Shown piece by piece: positions 28,448 to 36,972 of a stretch of DNA of 64,000 nt. How positions within the stretch are numbered: position 1 is the stretch's first letter; every line of letters begins with the position of its first letter. The stretch spans positions 16,200 through 80,199 of the forward strand of contig NZ_FOQG01000019.1 of NCBI RefSeq assembly GCF_900113685.1, in the 5' to 3' direction. The notes below the pieces were generated by a model that was not told the DNA's origin, did not search any database, and worked only from the letters and a program-made list of their open reading frames with translations. A program made the position numbers and the translations under genes. The DNA is from Nocardioides psychrotolerans (GTDB taxonomy: Bacteria; Actinomycetota; Actinomycetes; Propionibacteriales; Nocardioidaceae).

Positions 28448-29980
28448 TCAGGGGGCCGTGACCCGGCGCCGCGAGCGGCGGTGCAGCAGCAGCGCGAACG
28501 CGAACGCCGGGACCACGGCCGCCGCGGGTGCCAGCAGCGCCGAGCTGGACGCCGTACGGGCCGGGGCGAGGTCGCGTGGCGCCAGCGGCGGCACCGTGCG
28601 GCCGGGCAGGCCACGGAAGCGGTAGACGTCGAAGCCGCGCACCAGGTCGTTGCCGTAGCCGTAGAACGAGCCGTCGCGGTTGATCTTGTTGGTCTTGAAG
28701 GACCAGGTGTCGGAGTCGGGGAACGTGTAGTGGCCGACCTCGCGCATGCCGATGCCCTGGCCGAGCGCGATCGTGGCCGGCGAGCCCTGCGCGGTCGCGA
28801 GGCCACTGATGTCGAGGACCCGGACGCCCTGGCTGTACCAGGCGATGGTCATCATCTTCTGCCGCGGATACATCCGCAGCACGTGGGAGGTGCAGACGGC
28901 CCCGTCCTGCGGCTGCACGACCGGGATGAACCAGGCGCCGACCTTTACGGGGTTGCGCACCTTAGCGCCGGTGATGTCGTAGACGTGCAGCCCGCCGCCG
29001 GGGCACTCCGTGCTGGCGGCGGCACCGGCTCGCTCGTCGGTGATGACGAGCAGCGTGCGGGTGCTGCCGTCGGGGCGCTTGAAGGTGATCGGGTCGGACT
29101 GGTGCACGAGGTTGATGGTGGGGTCGATGATCTGGCCGATCTGCACCGGCCGAGCGGGGTCGGTGGTGTCGAGGATCAGCGTCTGTGACAGCGCCGCGAC
29201 GAAGGCTCGGGTGCCGGCAGCGTTGAAGGTGATGTCGTGCGACTCCGAGCCGAGCGACGTCGGGACGAACGGGATCCGGAAGTCCTGCACCTTCTTGGGC
29301 AGGCTCGGGCTGCGGATGTCGTAGATGGTGATGGCCGGACGAGTGCTGGAGATGAGGTCGGAGTTGGAGTTGTAGAGGAAGTTGCCGCTCGGGTGGATCG
29401 TCATGTTGTGCGAGCCGCGCGGCACCGGCAGGAAGCTCACCGACTGCGGCTGCGCGGGCTGCGTGATGTCGACGATGACCGTGCCGGCGTCGTCAGGATC
29501 GAGCTTCAGGTCGCGGCCGCAGCGGGAGCGGGCGCCCTCGGCGCCGACGGTGCCGTCTGCGGTGTAGCTCGCCAGCACCCGGTTCTTCTTGGTCCACACC
29601 TGGATGTCGCCCTGGCTGACCTTGCAGTCGAAGACGGCCACCCGCTTCGGCTGCGTCGGTCGGCTGATGTCGATGATCTGCATGCCCTTGTCGAGCGTGC
29701 CGGCCAGTGCGTAGTCGCGCCCCGCGATCCGCACGAACTCGATGTCGGAGCCGTTCTGCGCCTCGCCGGTGCGGTCGTACTGCAGGTTGGCCACGTGGGA
29801 CATCCGCTGTCCGGCGCCGCTCGACGCGACCTGGAACGCCCGCTGGTTGGTCGCGACGTCACCGGCTCCCTCGTGCGCCACCGCTGCGGTGGGGACGGAG
29901 AGGCAGAGGGCCGCGGCGCCGGCGGCGAGCGTCGTCGTACGGGCAAGTCTGGAGCGGGGCACGGGGATCCTCCTGGCCAC
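28448..29980 (-). CDS. Secreted, C-terminally anchored LVIVD-repeat protein
   Basis: This 510-residue exported protein has a signal peptide (TTTLAAGAAALCLSVPTAAVA, cleavage near residue 35). Beta-propeller-type repeats follow, with LVIVD-like motifs (MQIIDISRPTQPKRV, VIVDITQPAQP, ITIYDIRSPSLP, LILDTTDPARP, VRVLDISGL). The C-terminal helix ALLAPAAAVVPAFAFALLL is followed by RRSRRR, a membrane anchor. AGGAGG lies a few bases upstream of the start. It is divergent from the PQQ-type sugar dehydrogenase gene (53 nt apart). Likely an extracellular binding or scaffold protein. Confidence 0.82.
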   Translation of the reverse strand: MARRIPVPRSRLARTTTLAAGAAALCLSVPTAAVAHEGAGDVATNQRAFQVASSGAGQRMSHVANLQYDRTGEAQNGSDIEFVRIAGRDYALAGTLDKGMQIIDISRPTQPKRVAVFDCKVSQGDIQVWTKKNRVLASYTADGTVGAEGARSRCGRDLKLDPDDAGTVIVDITQPAQPQSVSFLPVPRGSHNMTIHPSGNFLYNSNSDLISSTRPAITIYDIRSPSLPKKVQDFRIPFVPTSLGSESHDITFNAAGTRAFVAALSQTLILDTTDPARPVQIGQIIDPTINLVHQSDPITFKRPDGSTRTLLVITDERAGAAASTECPGGGLHVYDITGAKVRNPVKVGAWFIPVVQPQDGAVCTSHVLRMYPRQKMMTIAWYSQGVRVLDISGLATAQGSPATIALGQGIGMREVGHYTFPDSDTWSFKTNKINRDGSFYGYGNDLVRGFDVYRFRGLPGRTVPPLAPRDLAPARTASSSALLAPAAAVVPAFAFALLLHRRSRRRVTAP

Positions 29981-30021
29981 GGGCGGGTGTCAGAGGCCCA
30001 ACGAGCGGTGGCGGATGGGGT

Positions 30022-30027
30022 TACCGT
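30022..30027 (+). promoter_or_regulatory. TACCGT -10, leaderless type
   Basis: TACCGT ends 6 nt before ATG 30034. Confidence 0.42.
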
Positions 30028-30033
30028 GAAGCC

Positions 30034-31221
30034 ATGCGATCGCTGACGCTCGGAGTCCTGCTGGCCCTCGTCACCGCAGCCATCCCTGCGGGTGCGTTGA
30101 CCACCTCGTCGTCCGGGGCCGCTGCGGCTCCGACGGCCGTCGTGGCGAAGGAGCCGGCCCGGGCCGCGGTGCCGCGGCTCGTCGTGACCAAGCGGGTCAC
30201 CGGGCTCAGCAACCCCTGGGACGTCAAGCCCATCGGCGGGGGCCGCCTGCTCATCACCGAGCGCGACACCGCCCGGCTCTTCGTCGCCGGCAAGGGCGCC
30301 AAGCGACGCGTCGCCTTCCCCTCCGACTCGGTCTGGGTCAACGGTGAGACCGGGCTGATGTCGCTCGAGGTCGACCCCGGGTTCCCCCAGAACCGACGCT
30401 TCTACACCTGCTCCGGCGGCTTCCTCGCCGGCGGCGGGCACGACGTCCGGGTCAACGCGTGGACGCTCAACAAGGCGCTCACCCGGGCGACCCTGGTCAA
30501 GAAGCTGGTCGGCGGGTTCCCGACGACCACCGGGCGCCACGGCGGCTGCCGGCTGCTGATCTCCAGCAACGGCGCGCTGGTCGTGGGCACCGGCGACGCG
30601 GCGGTCGGCACCAACCCGCGCGACCTCGACTCCCTCGGCGGCAAGATGCTGCGGCTGAACCGCACCACCGGGGCGCCCTGGCCGAGCAACCCCTTCATCG
30701 ACGCGCAGAACAAGAAGCGCCGCTACGTCCTGACCTACGGACACCGCAACATCCAGGGCCTCGCCCAGCGTCGCGACGGCACCCTCTGGTCGGTCGAGCA
30801 CGGTTCCTACCGCGACGACGAGGTCAACCGCATCGTCACCGGCGGTGACTACGGCTGGAACCCGGTTCCCGGCTACGACGAGTCGGTGCCGATGACCGAC
30901 CAGTCCCTCCCCGGCACGCAGCTCGAGGCCCGGTGGCGCTCGGGAGACCCGACGATCGCCACCTCGGGAGCGTCGTTCGTCTACGGCAAGAAGTGGGGCG
31001 CTCTCGACGGTGCCCTGGCCGTCGCCGCACTGAAGGCGACCCGCGTCGTGTTCCTGACGTTCGACGCCCAGGGCAAGCTGGTCCGCAAGGACGTCCCGAA
31101 GATCCTGGAGAAGTTCGGCCGGCTCCGCTCGGTCACCCGAGCCCCGAACGGCGACCTGCTCATCACCACCGACACCGACTCCGGCGGTGGCTCGGTGCTG
31201 CGCGTCCGACCGGCCGGCTGA
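30034..31221 (+). CDS. Secreted PQQ-dependent sugar dehydrogenase-like protein
   Basis: This 395-residue protein has a signal peptide (LTLGVLLALVTAAIPAGA) and a six-bladed-propeller sequence of the soluble glucose/aldose sugar dehydrogenase family: LSNPWDVKPIGGGRLLITERD, GLMSLEVDPGFPQNRRFYT, GHRNIQGLAQR, WSVEHGSYRDDEVN and GGDYGWNPVPG. It could oxidise extracellular sugars if PQQ is supplied; no PQQ synthesis genes are present here. Start at ATG 30034, because upstream in-frame sequence is Arg-rich. Confidence 0.87.
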   Translation: MRSLTLGVLLALVTAAIPAGALTTSSSGAAAAPTAVVAKEPARAAVPRLVVTKRVTGLSNPWDVKPIGGGRLLITERDTARLFVAGKGAKRRVAFPSDSVWVNGETGLMSLEVDPGFPQNRRFYTCSGGFLAGGGHDVRVNAWTLNKALTRATLVKKLVGGFPTTTGRHGGCRLLISSNGALVVGTGDAAVGTNPRDLDSLGGKMLRLNRTTGAPWPSNPFIDAQNKKRRYVLTYGHRNIQGLAQRRDGTLWSVEHGSYRDDEVNRIVTGGDYGWNPVPGYDESVPMTDQSLPGTQLEARWRSGDPTIATSGASFVYGKKWGALDGALAVAALKATRVVFLTFDAQGKLVRKDVPKILEKFGRLRSVTRAPNGDLLITTDTDSGGGSVLRVRPAG

Positions 31222-31244
31222 GCAGGTCCCGTACGACGAGCCCG

Positions 31245-31265
31245 GGCCGGCGTGAGGAGCCGGCC
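31245..31265 (+). terminator. Hairpin between convergent genes
   Basis: GGCCGGC and GCCGGCC form a 7-bp stem with a 7-nt loop, 24 nt after the sugar dehydrogenase stop; it could serve both strands. Confidence 0.35.
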
Positions 31266-31309
31266 GAACGTTCAGCCGTGCCGACCGGCACCCGCCGGTC
31301 TGTCGCGGC

Positions 31310-31597
31310 TCAGGCGGTCCAGCCGAGGAAGGCGCCGCCGGCCGTGAGCGCGCCGAACCAGAACACGAAGGCGAACAGCGCCACCCACACCAGCCGCCTC
31401 GGGTGAGGCGTCCACCACGCGCAGCACAGCACGAAGAGGGCGATCCAGACGAGGACGAGGAGCACCACTCCCCACCAGGGGGCGACCAGGCCGCTGGCGG
31501 CGTACAGGAAGAACGCCGCAGCCATGAGGATCATCCCGACGAACGGCCAGGGCTCGACGGTGCGCGGCGCGGTCGCGCGGCGACGGCGTGACAGCAC
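31310..31597 (-). CDS. Small membrane protein, unknown
   Basis: This 95-residue protein has a basic N terminus (LSRRRRATAPR) and three hydrophobic segments (FVGMILMAAAFFLYAASGL, WWGVVLLVLVWIALFVLCCAWW, LVWVALFAFVFWFGAL). I do not recognise a family beyond actinobacterial hypothetical proteins. It starts 6 nt after the stop of the 65-residue gene upstream, so the two form an operon. Confidence 0.65.
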   Translation of the reverse strand: MLSRRRRATAPRTVEPWPFVGMILMAAAFFLYAASGLVAPWWGVVLLVLVWIALFVLCCAWWTPHPRRLVWVALFAFVFWFGALTAGGAFLGWTA

Positions 31598-31603
31598 GGG
31601 GGC

Positions 31604-31801
31604 CTAGTCCTCGAGCTGCTCGTCGTCCCAGCCGGCGTCCGACTCCTTGTCCCAGGCCTCGGTGCGCTCCGCGGCCGTCTCCAGCGCGCGGGAGGCCTCG
31701 GCCTCGGTGGAGTAGGGGCCGAGCCGCTCCTTGTTGGGGCAGCCGTCGTGGCCCTCGACCCGGGAGTGCTTGATGCAGTACCAGAACTCGCTGTCGCTCA
31801 T
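31604..31801 (-). CDS. Small acidic protein with FWYCIKHSRVE motif
   Basis: This 65-residue protein starts SDSEFWYCIKHSRVEGHDGCPNKE (shown in part) and ends in an acidic tail (DAGWDDEQLED). The Cys/His/Cys arrangement in the first 25 residues could bind zinc. The middle, GPYSTEAEASRALETAAER, resembles SPOR-like helices. It belongs to a short conserved actinobacterial group without assigned function. TAGTTT 7 nt upstream suggests a leaderless transcript. Confidence 0.7.
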   Translation of the reverse strand: MSDSEFWYCIKHSRVEGHDGCPNKERLGPYSTEAEASRALETAAERTEAWDKESDAGWDDEQLED

Positions 31802-31808
31802 GGCGCCG

Positions 31809-31814
31809 AAACTA
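31809..31814 (-). promoter_or_regulatory. TAGTTT -10, leaderless type
   Basis: On the minus strand TAGTTT ends 7 nt before ATG 31801. Confidence 0.4.
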
Positions 31815-31854
31815 CACTTCTCCCCCTTGCTCTCCCGACCACCAGGGCGTCCAC

Positions 31855-32027
31855 CGCCCTGGTCGCCCGGGTCGAGGCGCTCCAGGGCGAGCTACCTCGA
31901 CCAGGGCGTGACCTTCGACATCGGCGGCGAGTTCCGGGTGCTCCAGGACAACGTGCGGGTCCCCTCGGGCGTGTCCTACGTGATGACCAACCGCCGCGCG
32001 ATCTCCGCAGCGCCAAGAACGAAATGA
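31855..32027 (+). pseudogene. Decayed circularly permuted ATP-grasp gene fragment
   Basis: One frame encodes LVARVEALQGE, then after a frame change SYLDQGVTFDIGGEFRVLQD and NVRVPSGVSYVMTNRRAI, ending at TGA 32025-32027. These match two separate blocks of the circularly permuted ATP-grasp type 2 family (the early DQGVTF block and the later GEFRVLEDNVRVPSGVSYV block), fused with roughly 120 codons missing. There is no start codon context. It ends about 30 nt before the rnpB promoter. I read it as the relic of a gene removed by internal deletion. Confidence 0.6.
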
Positions 32028-32056
32028 CGAGGCTGGGGATCCGGCACTGAGGGCAC

Positions 32057-32062
32057 TAGGGT
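32057..32062 (+). promoter_or_regulatory. rnpB -10 (TAGGGT)
   Basis: TAGGGT ends 6-7 nt before the first base of the rnpB P1 helix, as expected for the -10 of its promoter. No clear -35 is seen. Confidence 0.5.
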
Positions 32063-32068
32063 GTCGCG

Positions 32069-32451
32069 TGCGGATGGGCTGGCCGGGCGACCGCGTGGAC
32101 CGGAGTGATCTGGTCCCCGAGGAAGGTCCGGGCTCCACAGAGCAAGGTGGTGGGTAACACCCACCCGGGGTAACCCGCGGGACAGTGCCACAGAGAACAG
32201 ACCGCCAGCCGCTCCTCCGGGAGTGGTCGGCAAGGGTGAAACGGTGGAGTAAGAGACCACCAGCGGCCCGGGCGACCGGATCGGCTCGGCAAACCCCACC
32301 TGGAGCAAGATCAGACAGTGCGCGTTCGAGGGCTGCTCGCCCGAGTGCACGGGTAGATCGCTGGAGGCTGTCGGCAACGGCAGTCGTAGATGGATGGTCG
32401 CCGGCTGGCTTGCCAGTCACAGAACCCGGCCTACAGGCCAGCCCGTCCGCA
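32069..32451 (+). ncRNA. rnpB: RNase P RNA (bacterial class A)
   Basis: This is the catalytic RNA that matures tRNA 5' ends. The P1 helix pairs GCGGATGGGCTGGCC (32070-32084) with GGCCAGCCCGTCCGC (32436-32450), one G-U pair. Between them are the conserved blocks GAGGAAGGTCCGGGCTCC, GACAGTGCCACAGAGAACAG, GGGTGAAACGGTGGAGTAAG, CAAGATCAGA, and near the end ATGGATGGTCGCC and ACAGAACCCGGCCTACAGG. Length (about 383 nt) is normal for actinobacteria. Confidence 0.95.
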
Positions 32452-32511
32452 CCGGGTCCCGGCGGCCCCGTGGTGTGATGGTGACGCCCCGGAGCGCAAG
32501 GGAGGCCGCCC

Positions 32512-33702
32512 ATGCAGGACGCCCCGCCCTCGCACGGCGCCCCGTCGTTCAGCCGCTTCTGGACGGCGGCGACCCTGAGCTCCTTCGGCACAGCCGTGAC
32601 CACGGTGGCGATGCCCGTCCTGGTCGTGACGACGCTCGAGGCCTCCGCGTTCGAGGTCGGGGTCGTGAACGCCGCCCAGTTCCTGCCGTACGCCGCGCTG
32701 GGCCTGGTCGCCGGGGTCTACGCAGACCGGTGGCGACGCCAGCGGATCCTGGTGTGGAGCAGCGTCGGTCGGGCGATCACCCTGGGTGCGATCCCGGTGC
32801 TGTGGGCGCTCGACGCCCTCCAGGTGTGGCCCCTGGTCGGGCTCCTGCTCCTGTTCGGGTCCTTCTCGGTGTTCGCGTTCGCAGCGACCCAGTCCCTGCT
32901 GCCACGGATCGTGCCGCGTGAGCGACTGGTCGTCGCCAACGCCCGCCTCGACCAGAGCGATGCCGCCGCGCAGACGCTGGGGCCCGCTCTCGGGGGCGGG
33001 TTGGTCGGGCTGCTCGGCGCACCCGTGGCCATTGCCGTCGACGCGGTCAGCTATCTCCTCGACGCGCTCCTCAACGCCGGACTGCGCGTCACCGAGCCCC
33101 CGGTCGACGCCTCGACGCCGCGCAACCTGCGTCGCGAGATCGGCGAGGGCCTGCGCTTTACCTACCGCCACCGCACCCTGGCGCCCCTCGCGTTGTCCAC
33201 GCACGTGTGGTTCCTCGCCAACGGCGCGGGCTTCACGGCGCTGTCCCTCGTGGCACTGCGCGAGATGGCGCTGTCCTCCCTCGTCTTCGGGCTGCTGGTC
33301 ACCGTCGCCGGCAGCACCGGTCTCGTCGGCGCGAGCATCGCCCCCTCCCTCGGCCGGCGGATCGGTGCCGGGCCGGCGATCGTCCGGTCCCGGGCGGTCT
33401 ACCCGGTCGCCTGGCTCCTCGTCGCGCTGGCACCGACGGTGTCCACCGCCGCCGGGGTCGCTCTGCTGACCGTGGCCCTGGGACTGCACGGGCTCGCCGG
33501 CGGCCTGGAGAACGCCAACGACATGGGCCTGTGGCGGCGGTCGGTCAACCGCACCTCGGCGGCCGTCGGCGCCCTCCTGGGCGGCACTGCCGTGGCGTTC
33601 CTCGGTGCGAGCCCGGCCCTGCTCGGCGTGGCGGTGGTCTTCACCGTCGCCGTCGCTGTCGCCGGGCTCTCCCCGCTCCGGGAGGTGCGCCAGGTCCTCT
33701 AG
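32512..33702 (+). CDS. MFS transporter (EntS/TMS5-like)
   Basis: This 396-residue protein has about 12 hydrophobic segments and the MFS_3 layout: FSRFWTAATLSSFGTAVTTVAMPVLVV at TM1 (shown in part), VAGVYADRWRRQRILVWSS in loop 2-3, and RLVVANARLDQSDAAAQTLGPALGG in the TM4-5 region. This branch contains enterobactin exporter-like and macrolide-efflux-like proteins. The substrate is not evident. It follows rnpB by 60 nt. Confidence 0.86.
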   Translation: MQDAPPSHGAPSFSRFWTAATLSSFGTAVTTVAMPVLVVTTLEASAFEVGVVNAAQFLPYAALGLVAGVYADRWRRQRILVWSSVGRAITLGAIPVLWALDALQVWPLVGLLLLFGSFSVFAFAATQSLLPRIVPRERLVVANARLDQSDAAAQTLGPALGGGLVGLLGAPVAIAVDAVSYLLDALLNAGLRVTEPPVDASTPRNLRREIGEGLRFTYRHRTLAPLALSTHVWFLANGAGFTALSLVALREMALSSLVFGLLVTVAGSTGLVGASIAPSLGRRIGAGPAIVRSRAVYPVAWLLVALAPTVSTAAGVALLTVALGLHGLAGGLENANDMGLWRRSVNRTSAAVGALLGGTAVAFLGASPALLGVAVVFTVAVAVAGLSPLREVRQVL

Positions 33703-33719
33703 CGACCGTCCTCTAGCGC

Positions 33720-34073
33720 TTAGCGACGGGCCGAACGGCCCCGGTGCACGCGTCGGCGTACCTGCCACATCCGCAGCGTCGCCGCGATGGCGGCCAGCAG
33801 CAGACCCGCCGTGGCCGCCACGAGCAGAGCGACCGCCAGCGGTGTCTGGCCCTCCCAGCCGAAGTAGGACACCGTCACGTCCTGGGTGTTCTGGGCGATG
33901 AAGACGATGAGCAGGATCAGCACCAGACCGAGGGCGACGACGCCGAGCCACAGGCCGCTGGTGCGTGAGCCGCGCAGCGGGTCGGGGCGGTCGGCTTCGG
34001 TCGACGACGTGGGCATCGGCCCCGGGTCTGCGCCCCCACCGGTGTCGCGGGGCGTGGTGGTCGGGTCAGTCAT
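33720..34073 (-). CDS. LapA-family (DUF1049) membrane protein
   Basis: This 117-residue protein has a polar, Pro/Thr-rich N terminus (about 40 residues), two TM helices (LGVVALGLVLILLIVFIAQNTQ and ALLVAATAGLLLAAIAATL), and a basic tail with RRRVHRGRSARR. IAQNTQDVTVSYFGW between the helices is the LapA/DUF1049 signature. GGAG lies 5 nt before ATG 34073. It is convergent with the MFS gene, 17 nt apart. Confidence 0.82.
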   Translation of the reverse strand: MTDPTTTPRDTGGGADPGPMPTSSTEADRPDPLRGSRTSGLWLGVVALGLVLILLIVFIAQNTQDVTVSYFGWEGQTPLAVALLVAATAGLLLAAIAATLRMWQVRRRVHRGRSARR

Positions 34074-34206
34074 GCTCTCTCCTTCGCGGGTCCTGGCGAC
34101 CCGGTACCCCGCTGGTCCCTTCGTCACCGCGCCTGGTCCGCGACCATTCCGAGATTCGATGAAACCGGGCGCTGCCGCAGCCGGGCCCTGCCCCAGGGTT
34201 CCTCAC

Positions 34207-34212
34207 TAGGCT
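34207..34212 (+). promoter_or_regulatory. TAGGCT -10, leaderless type
   Basis: TAGGCT ends 6 nt before ATG 34219. Confidence 0.48.
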
Positions 34213-34218
34213 GGACCC

Positions 34219-34677
34219 ATGACCTGGGCGACCTGCGACCACGGCCACGCCCACTGGGGCCGGCGCGGAGCGGCGGGTCTCCTCCTGGCCGAGGAAGGAC
34301 GCGTCCTGCTCCAGCTGCGCGCCCGCTGGGTCCACCGCGGGGGCACGTGGTCCATCCCCGGCGGCGCCCGCGAGCGTGGCGAGTCCGGGGTGCAGGCGGC
34401 CCTGCGCGAGGCGAACGAGGAGCTGGGGCTCACGGCGCACGCGGTCGACGTGCGTGGCTCGTCGACCGCCAGCTGCGGCGGCTGGACCTACGAGACGGTC
34501 CTCGCCGTGCCCACCCGGCAGCTCGACCTGCACGACCACGCCGAGAGCGACGGCCACCGCTGGGTGCCGCTCGCGGAGGTCGAGGCGCTGCCCCTGCACC
34601 CGTCGTTCCGCACGGCATGGTCGGCACCGGGCTCGACGATCGTGGCCTTCGTCGCCGACAGCTCGGGCACGCCATAG
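34219..34677 (+). CDS. NUDIX hydrolase
   Basis: This 152-residue protein has a full NUDIX box at about residues 49-71 (GARERGESGVQAALREANEE and the following LGL), which binds metal and cleaves nucleoside diphosphate-linked compounds. The N-terminal CDHGHAHWGRRGAAG is typical of an actinobacterial subgroup. The specific substrate cannot be told. The promoter is leaderless type. Confidence 0.9.
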   Translation: MTWATCDHGHAHWGRRGAAGLLLAEEGRVLLQLRARWVHRGGTWSIPGGARERGESGVQAALREANEELGLTAHAVDVRGSSTASCGGWTYETVLAVPTRQLDLHDHAESDGHRWVPLAEVEALPLHPSFRTAWSAPGSTIVAFVADSSGTP

Positions 34678-34747
34678 GACGTTCGGCTGCGCGGGACTGT
34701 GGGTGCCCCTAGCCTCCGGGGACACGTCTCGTTCCGGGGAGGGAACC

Positions 34748-35428
34748 GTGCCAGGACATCTCGCCCGACTGCTGCTCGCGCTCGCCCTTGGCTGCGCGAC
34801 CCTGAGCAGCGTCGCGTCGCCGTCGTACGCCGCCGACAAGGACTGCGGCGACTTCGCGACCCAGGCCGCGGCCCAGGGCTACTTCCTCGACAAGGGCGGC
34901 CCGCGACGCGACCCCGACCGCCTCGACTCCGACGGTGACGGCGTGGCCTGCGAGTCCAATCCGTGCCCGTGCTCGACCGCCCAGAGCGGCTCCGGGGCGG
35001 ACGCGCCGCCGGACGTCAAGCGGCAACGGGCGCGCATCGTGCGCGTCTCCGACGGCGACACCGTGGTGGCGAGGTTGAGCCGCAACGGGCTCGAGGTCAA
35101 GGTCAGGCTGCTCGGCATCGACACCCCCGAGGTGTTCGGCGGCGTCGAGTGCGGGGGTCGGGCGGCGTCCCGCACGACCAAGCACCTGCTCCCCCGAGGC
35201 ACGCGGGTCACGCTGGTGTCGGACCCGACCCAGGACCTCCGCGACCGCTACGGACGGCTGCTGCGCTACGTGATGAAGGGCAGCACCGACATCGACCAAC
35301 GCCTCGTGCGTCGCGGCCGCGCCCGGGTCTACGTCTACGACGACGACCCGTTCCGTCGGGTGAAGGCCTACCGTGCCGCCGCCCGCAAGGCTCGGGCGGC
35401 CGGACTCGGTCTCTGGGGCAGCTGCTAG
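34748..35428 (+). CDS. Secreted thermonuclease with Excalibur domain
   Basis: This 226-residue protein has a signal peptide (LLLALALGCATLSSVASPSYA). An Excalibur calcium-binding domain follows (about 28-70, with DCGDFATQAAAQGYF and DSDGDGVACES). A staphylococcal-nuclease-like domain comes next (about 88-226, with VSDGDTVVAR, LLGIDTPEV, RDRYGRLLRYV). GTG 34748 has GGAGG 5 nt upstream; upstream in-frame sequence is a shadow of the NUDIX gene. The last 4 bases overlap the convergent RNB gene. Function: extracellular nucleic acid degradation. Confidence 0.88.
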   Translation: MPGHLARLLLALALGCATLSSVASPSYAADKDCGDFATQAAAQGYFLDKGGPRRDPDRLDSDGDGVACESNPCPCSTAQSGSGADAPPDVKRQRARIVRVSDGDTVVARLSRNGLEVKVRLLGIDTPEVFGGVECGGRAASRTTKHLLPRGTRVTLVSDPTQDLRDRYGRLLRYVMKGSTDIDQRLVRRGRARVYVYDDDPFRRVKAYRAAARKARAAGLGLWGSC

Positions 35429-36885
35429 GCCTCGTCCGGCAACAGTCGGAACTCGACGGTCCGCGTCGCCGCGTCGGCCTTCTCCAACCGCACCAGGACG
35501 TCGGTCCCCAGCGGCAGCTCGCCGTCCCCGACGACACGGGCCTCGACACCCACGCCGGTGAGCATCACGGTCCCGCGGGACGGGTCCTTGCGGTCGAGGC
35601 TGACGACGACGCCAGGGAAGTCCTCGCCGACGCGGGCCGTCAACAACCCGGCCTCGACCAGGTCGAAGACGGCCCGTTCATAGCTCTTGGCCCGCTGCCC
35701 CGACTGCTGCATCTCCTTCGGCAGCGCCGGCAGCGCCGCGAGCACCCAGTCGGGCACGGGCTCCCCCGAGCAGAGCGCGACACACACCTCGGCGGCGTAG
35801 CGGTCGGCGAGTCGGCGCAGGGGCGCCGTCACGTGGGCGTACTCGGACACGAGCGCCGCATGCATCGGCTCGGCCGGCACCTCGCCGTCGAAGGCGACGT
35901 AGCCACTGCCGCGCAGCAGGCGGGCCGAGGCGACGATCATCGCCGCGTGCGCCGGATCGGTGGCGTCCAGCGAGCGGATGAAGTCGGGATAGAGCTGCTC
36001 GGCCGGCCACTCGATGTGCAGCGCTCGGGCCGTGCGATGCAGACGCTGGACGTCACGCGGGTCCGGCGGCGGGAGAGTCCGCAGCAGCCCCACCCGGCCG
36101 TAGACCATGAGCGAGGCGGCCCCGAAGCCGGTGAGGAGGGAGATCTGTGCGTTCCAGAGCTCGACCGGCAGCAGGCTGCGGAACTCCAGGGTCCAGTGGT
36201 CGCCCTGGATGTCGATCTCCTGCTCGGGCAGCGGCAATGACACCCCACCGCGGGCGGCGTCGCGGGCAAGACGGAGCTCGCCGATCTCCTTCAGCAGCAC
36301 GAGGACCTCGCTGGCGCTCGCGTCGTCGATCGCCCGCTGGGCCTGCTCGTAGGTCAGCTTGGCGGTCGAACGAACGCGGGCCCGCGCGACGGTGATGTCG
36401 GTGCCTTCACCGGTCTCGTCGAGGACGATCGTCCACAGCAGTGCCGGCCGGACCTCACCGGCCAGCAACGACCCGGCGTTCTCCGAGATGACCTTGGGGT
36501 GCAGCGGCACCTTGCTGTCGCCGCCGTAGAGCGTCTCGCCCCGGCGGTGCGACTCCAGGTCGACCGGGTCGCCAGCGGTGATGAAGGCCGCGAGGTCGGC
36601 GATCGCGTAGTGGACGACGTAACCGGTGCCGTCGCGCTCGATGTGCAGCGCCTGGTCGAGGTCCATCGCCCCCTCGGGGTCGATGGTGACGAAGGCGAGC
36701 TCGGTGCGGTCGAGCTCCGGCATCCGCGGCCTCGCCGCGGCGGCGGCCGCTGCGACCTCCGTCTCCGGCGGGAAGTCCGGGGTCACGTCGAGCTCGGCGC
36801 GGATCCGTCCGATCCCCTCGCGCAGCAGCGCTGCGACGGCACCGTCCTCGGCTCCGGTGATGTGGACGACGCGGTTGCTCGGCAT
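35425..36885 (-). CDS. RNB-domain ribonuclease (RNase II-like)
   Basis: This 486-residue exoribonuclease has the RNB catalytic block TIDPEGAMDLDQALHIERDG near residue 70 with the metal-binding aspartates, VHYAIADLAAFI, and GDSKVPLHPKVISENAGSLL. YAHVTAPLRRLADRYAAE near residue 370 is the other RNB hallmark. There is a short C-terminal beta region but no full S1 domain. Start at ATG 36885, after a leaderless-type TAGGCT; the longer in-frame extension overlaps yaaA. Convergent overlap of 4 nt with the nuclease gene. Confidence 0.9.
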   Translation of the reverse strand: MPSNRVVHITGAEDGAVAALLREGIGRIRAELDVTPDFPPETEVAAAAAAARPRMPELDRTELAFVTIDPEGAMDLDQALHIERDGTGYVVHYAIADLAAFITAGDPVDLESHRRGETLYGGDSKVPLHPKVISENAGSLLAGEVRPALLWTIVLDETGEGTDITVARARVRSTAKLTYEQAQRAIDDASASEVLVLLKEIGELRLARDAARGGVSLPLPEQEIDIQGDHWTLEFRSLLPVELWNAQISLLTGFGAASLMVYGRVGLLRTLPPPDPRDVQRLHRTARALHIEWPAEQLYPDFIRSLDATDPAHAAMIVASARLLRGSGYVAFDGEVPAEPMHAALVSEYAHVTAPLRRLADRYAAEVCVALCSGEPVPDWVLAALPALPKEMQQSGQRAKSYERAVFDLVEAGLLTARVGEDFPGVVVSLDRKDPSRGTVMLTGVGVEARVVGDGELPLGTDVLVRLEKADAATRTVEFRLLPDEA

Positions 36886-36892
36886 GGCTCCG

Positions 36893-36898
36893 AGCCTA
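36893..36898 (-). promoter_or_regulatory. TAGGCT -10, leaderless type
   Basis: On the minus strand TAGGCT ends 7 nt before ATG 36885. Confidence 0.45.
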
Positions 36899-36959
36899 GA
36901 CGAGGGTGAGGCGCGCCTCACCTCGAGCGACCAGCGCAGGTCGACCACGGCGACCTCAC

Positions 36960-36965
36960 TAGGGT
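36960..36965 (+). promoter_or_regulatory. TAGGGT -10, leaderless type
   Basis: TAGGGT ends 7 nt before GTG 36973. Confidence 0.47.
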
Positions 36966-36972
36966 TTGCCGC

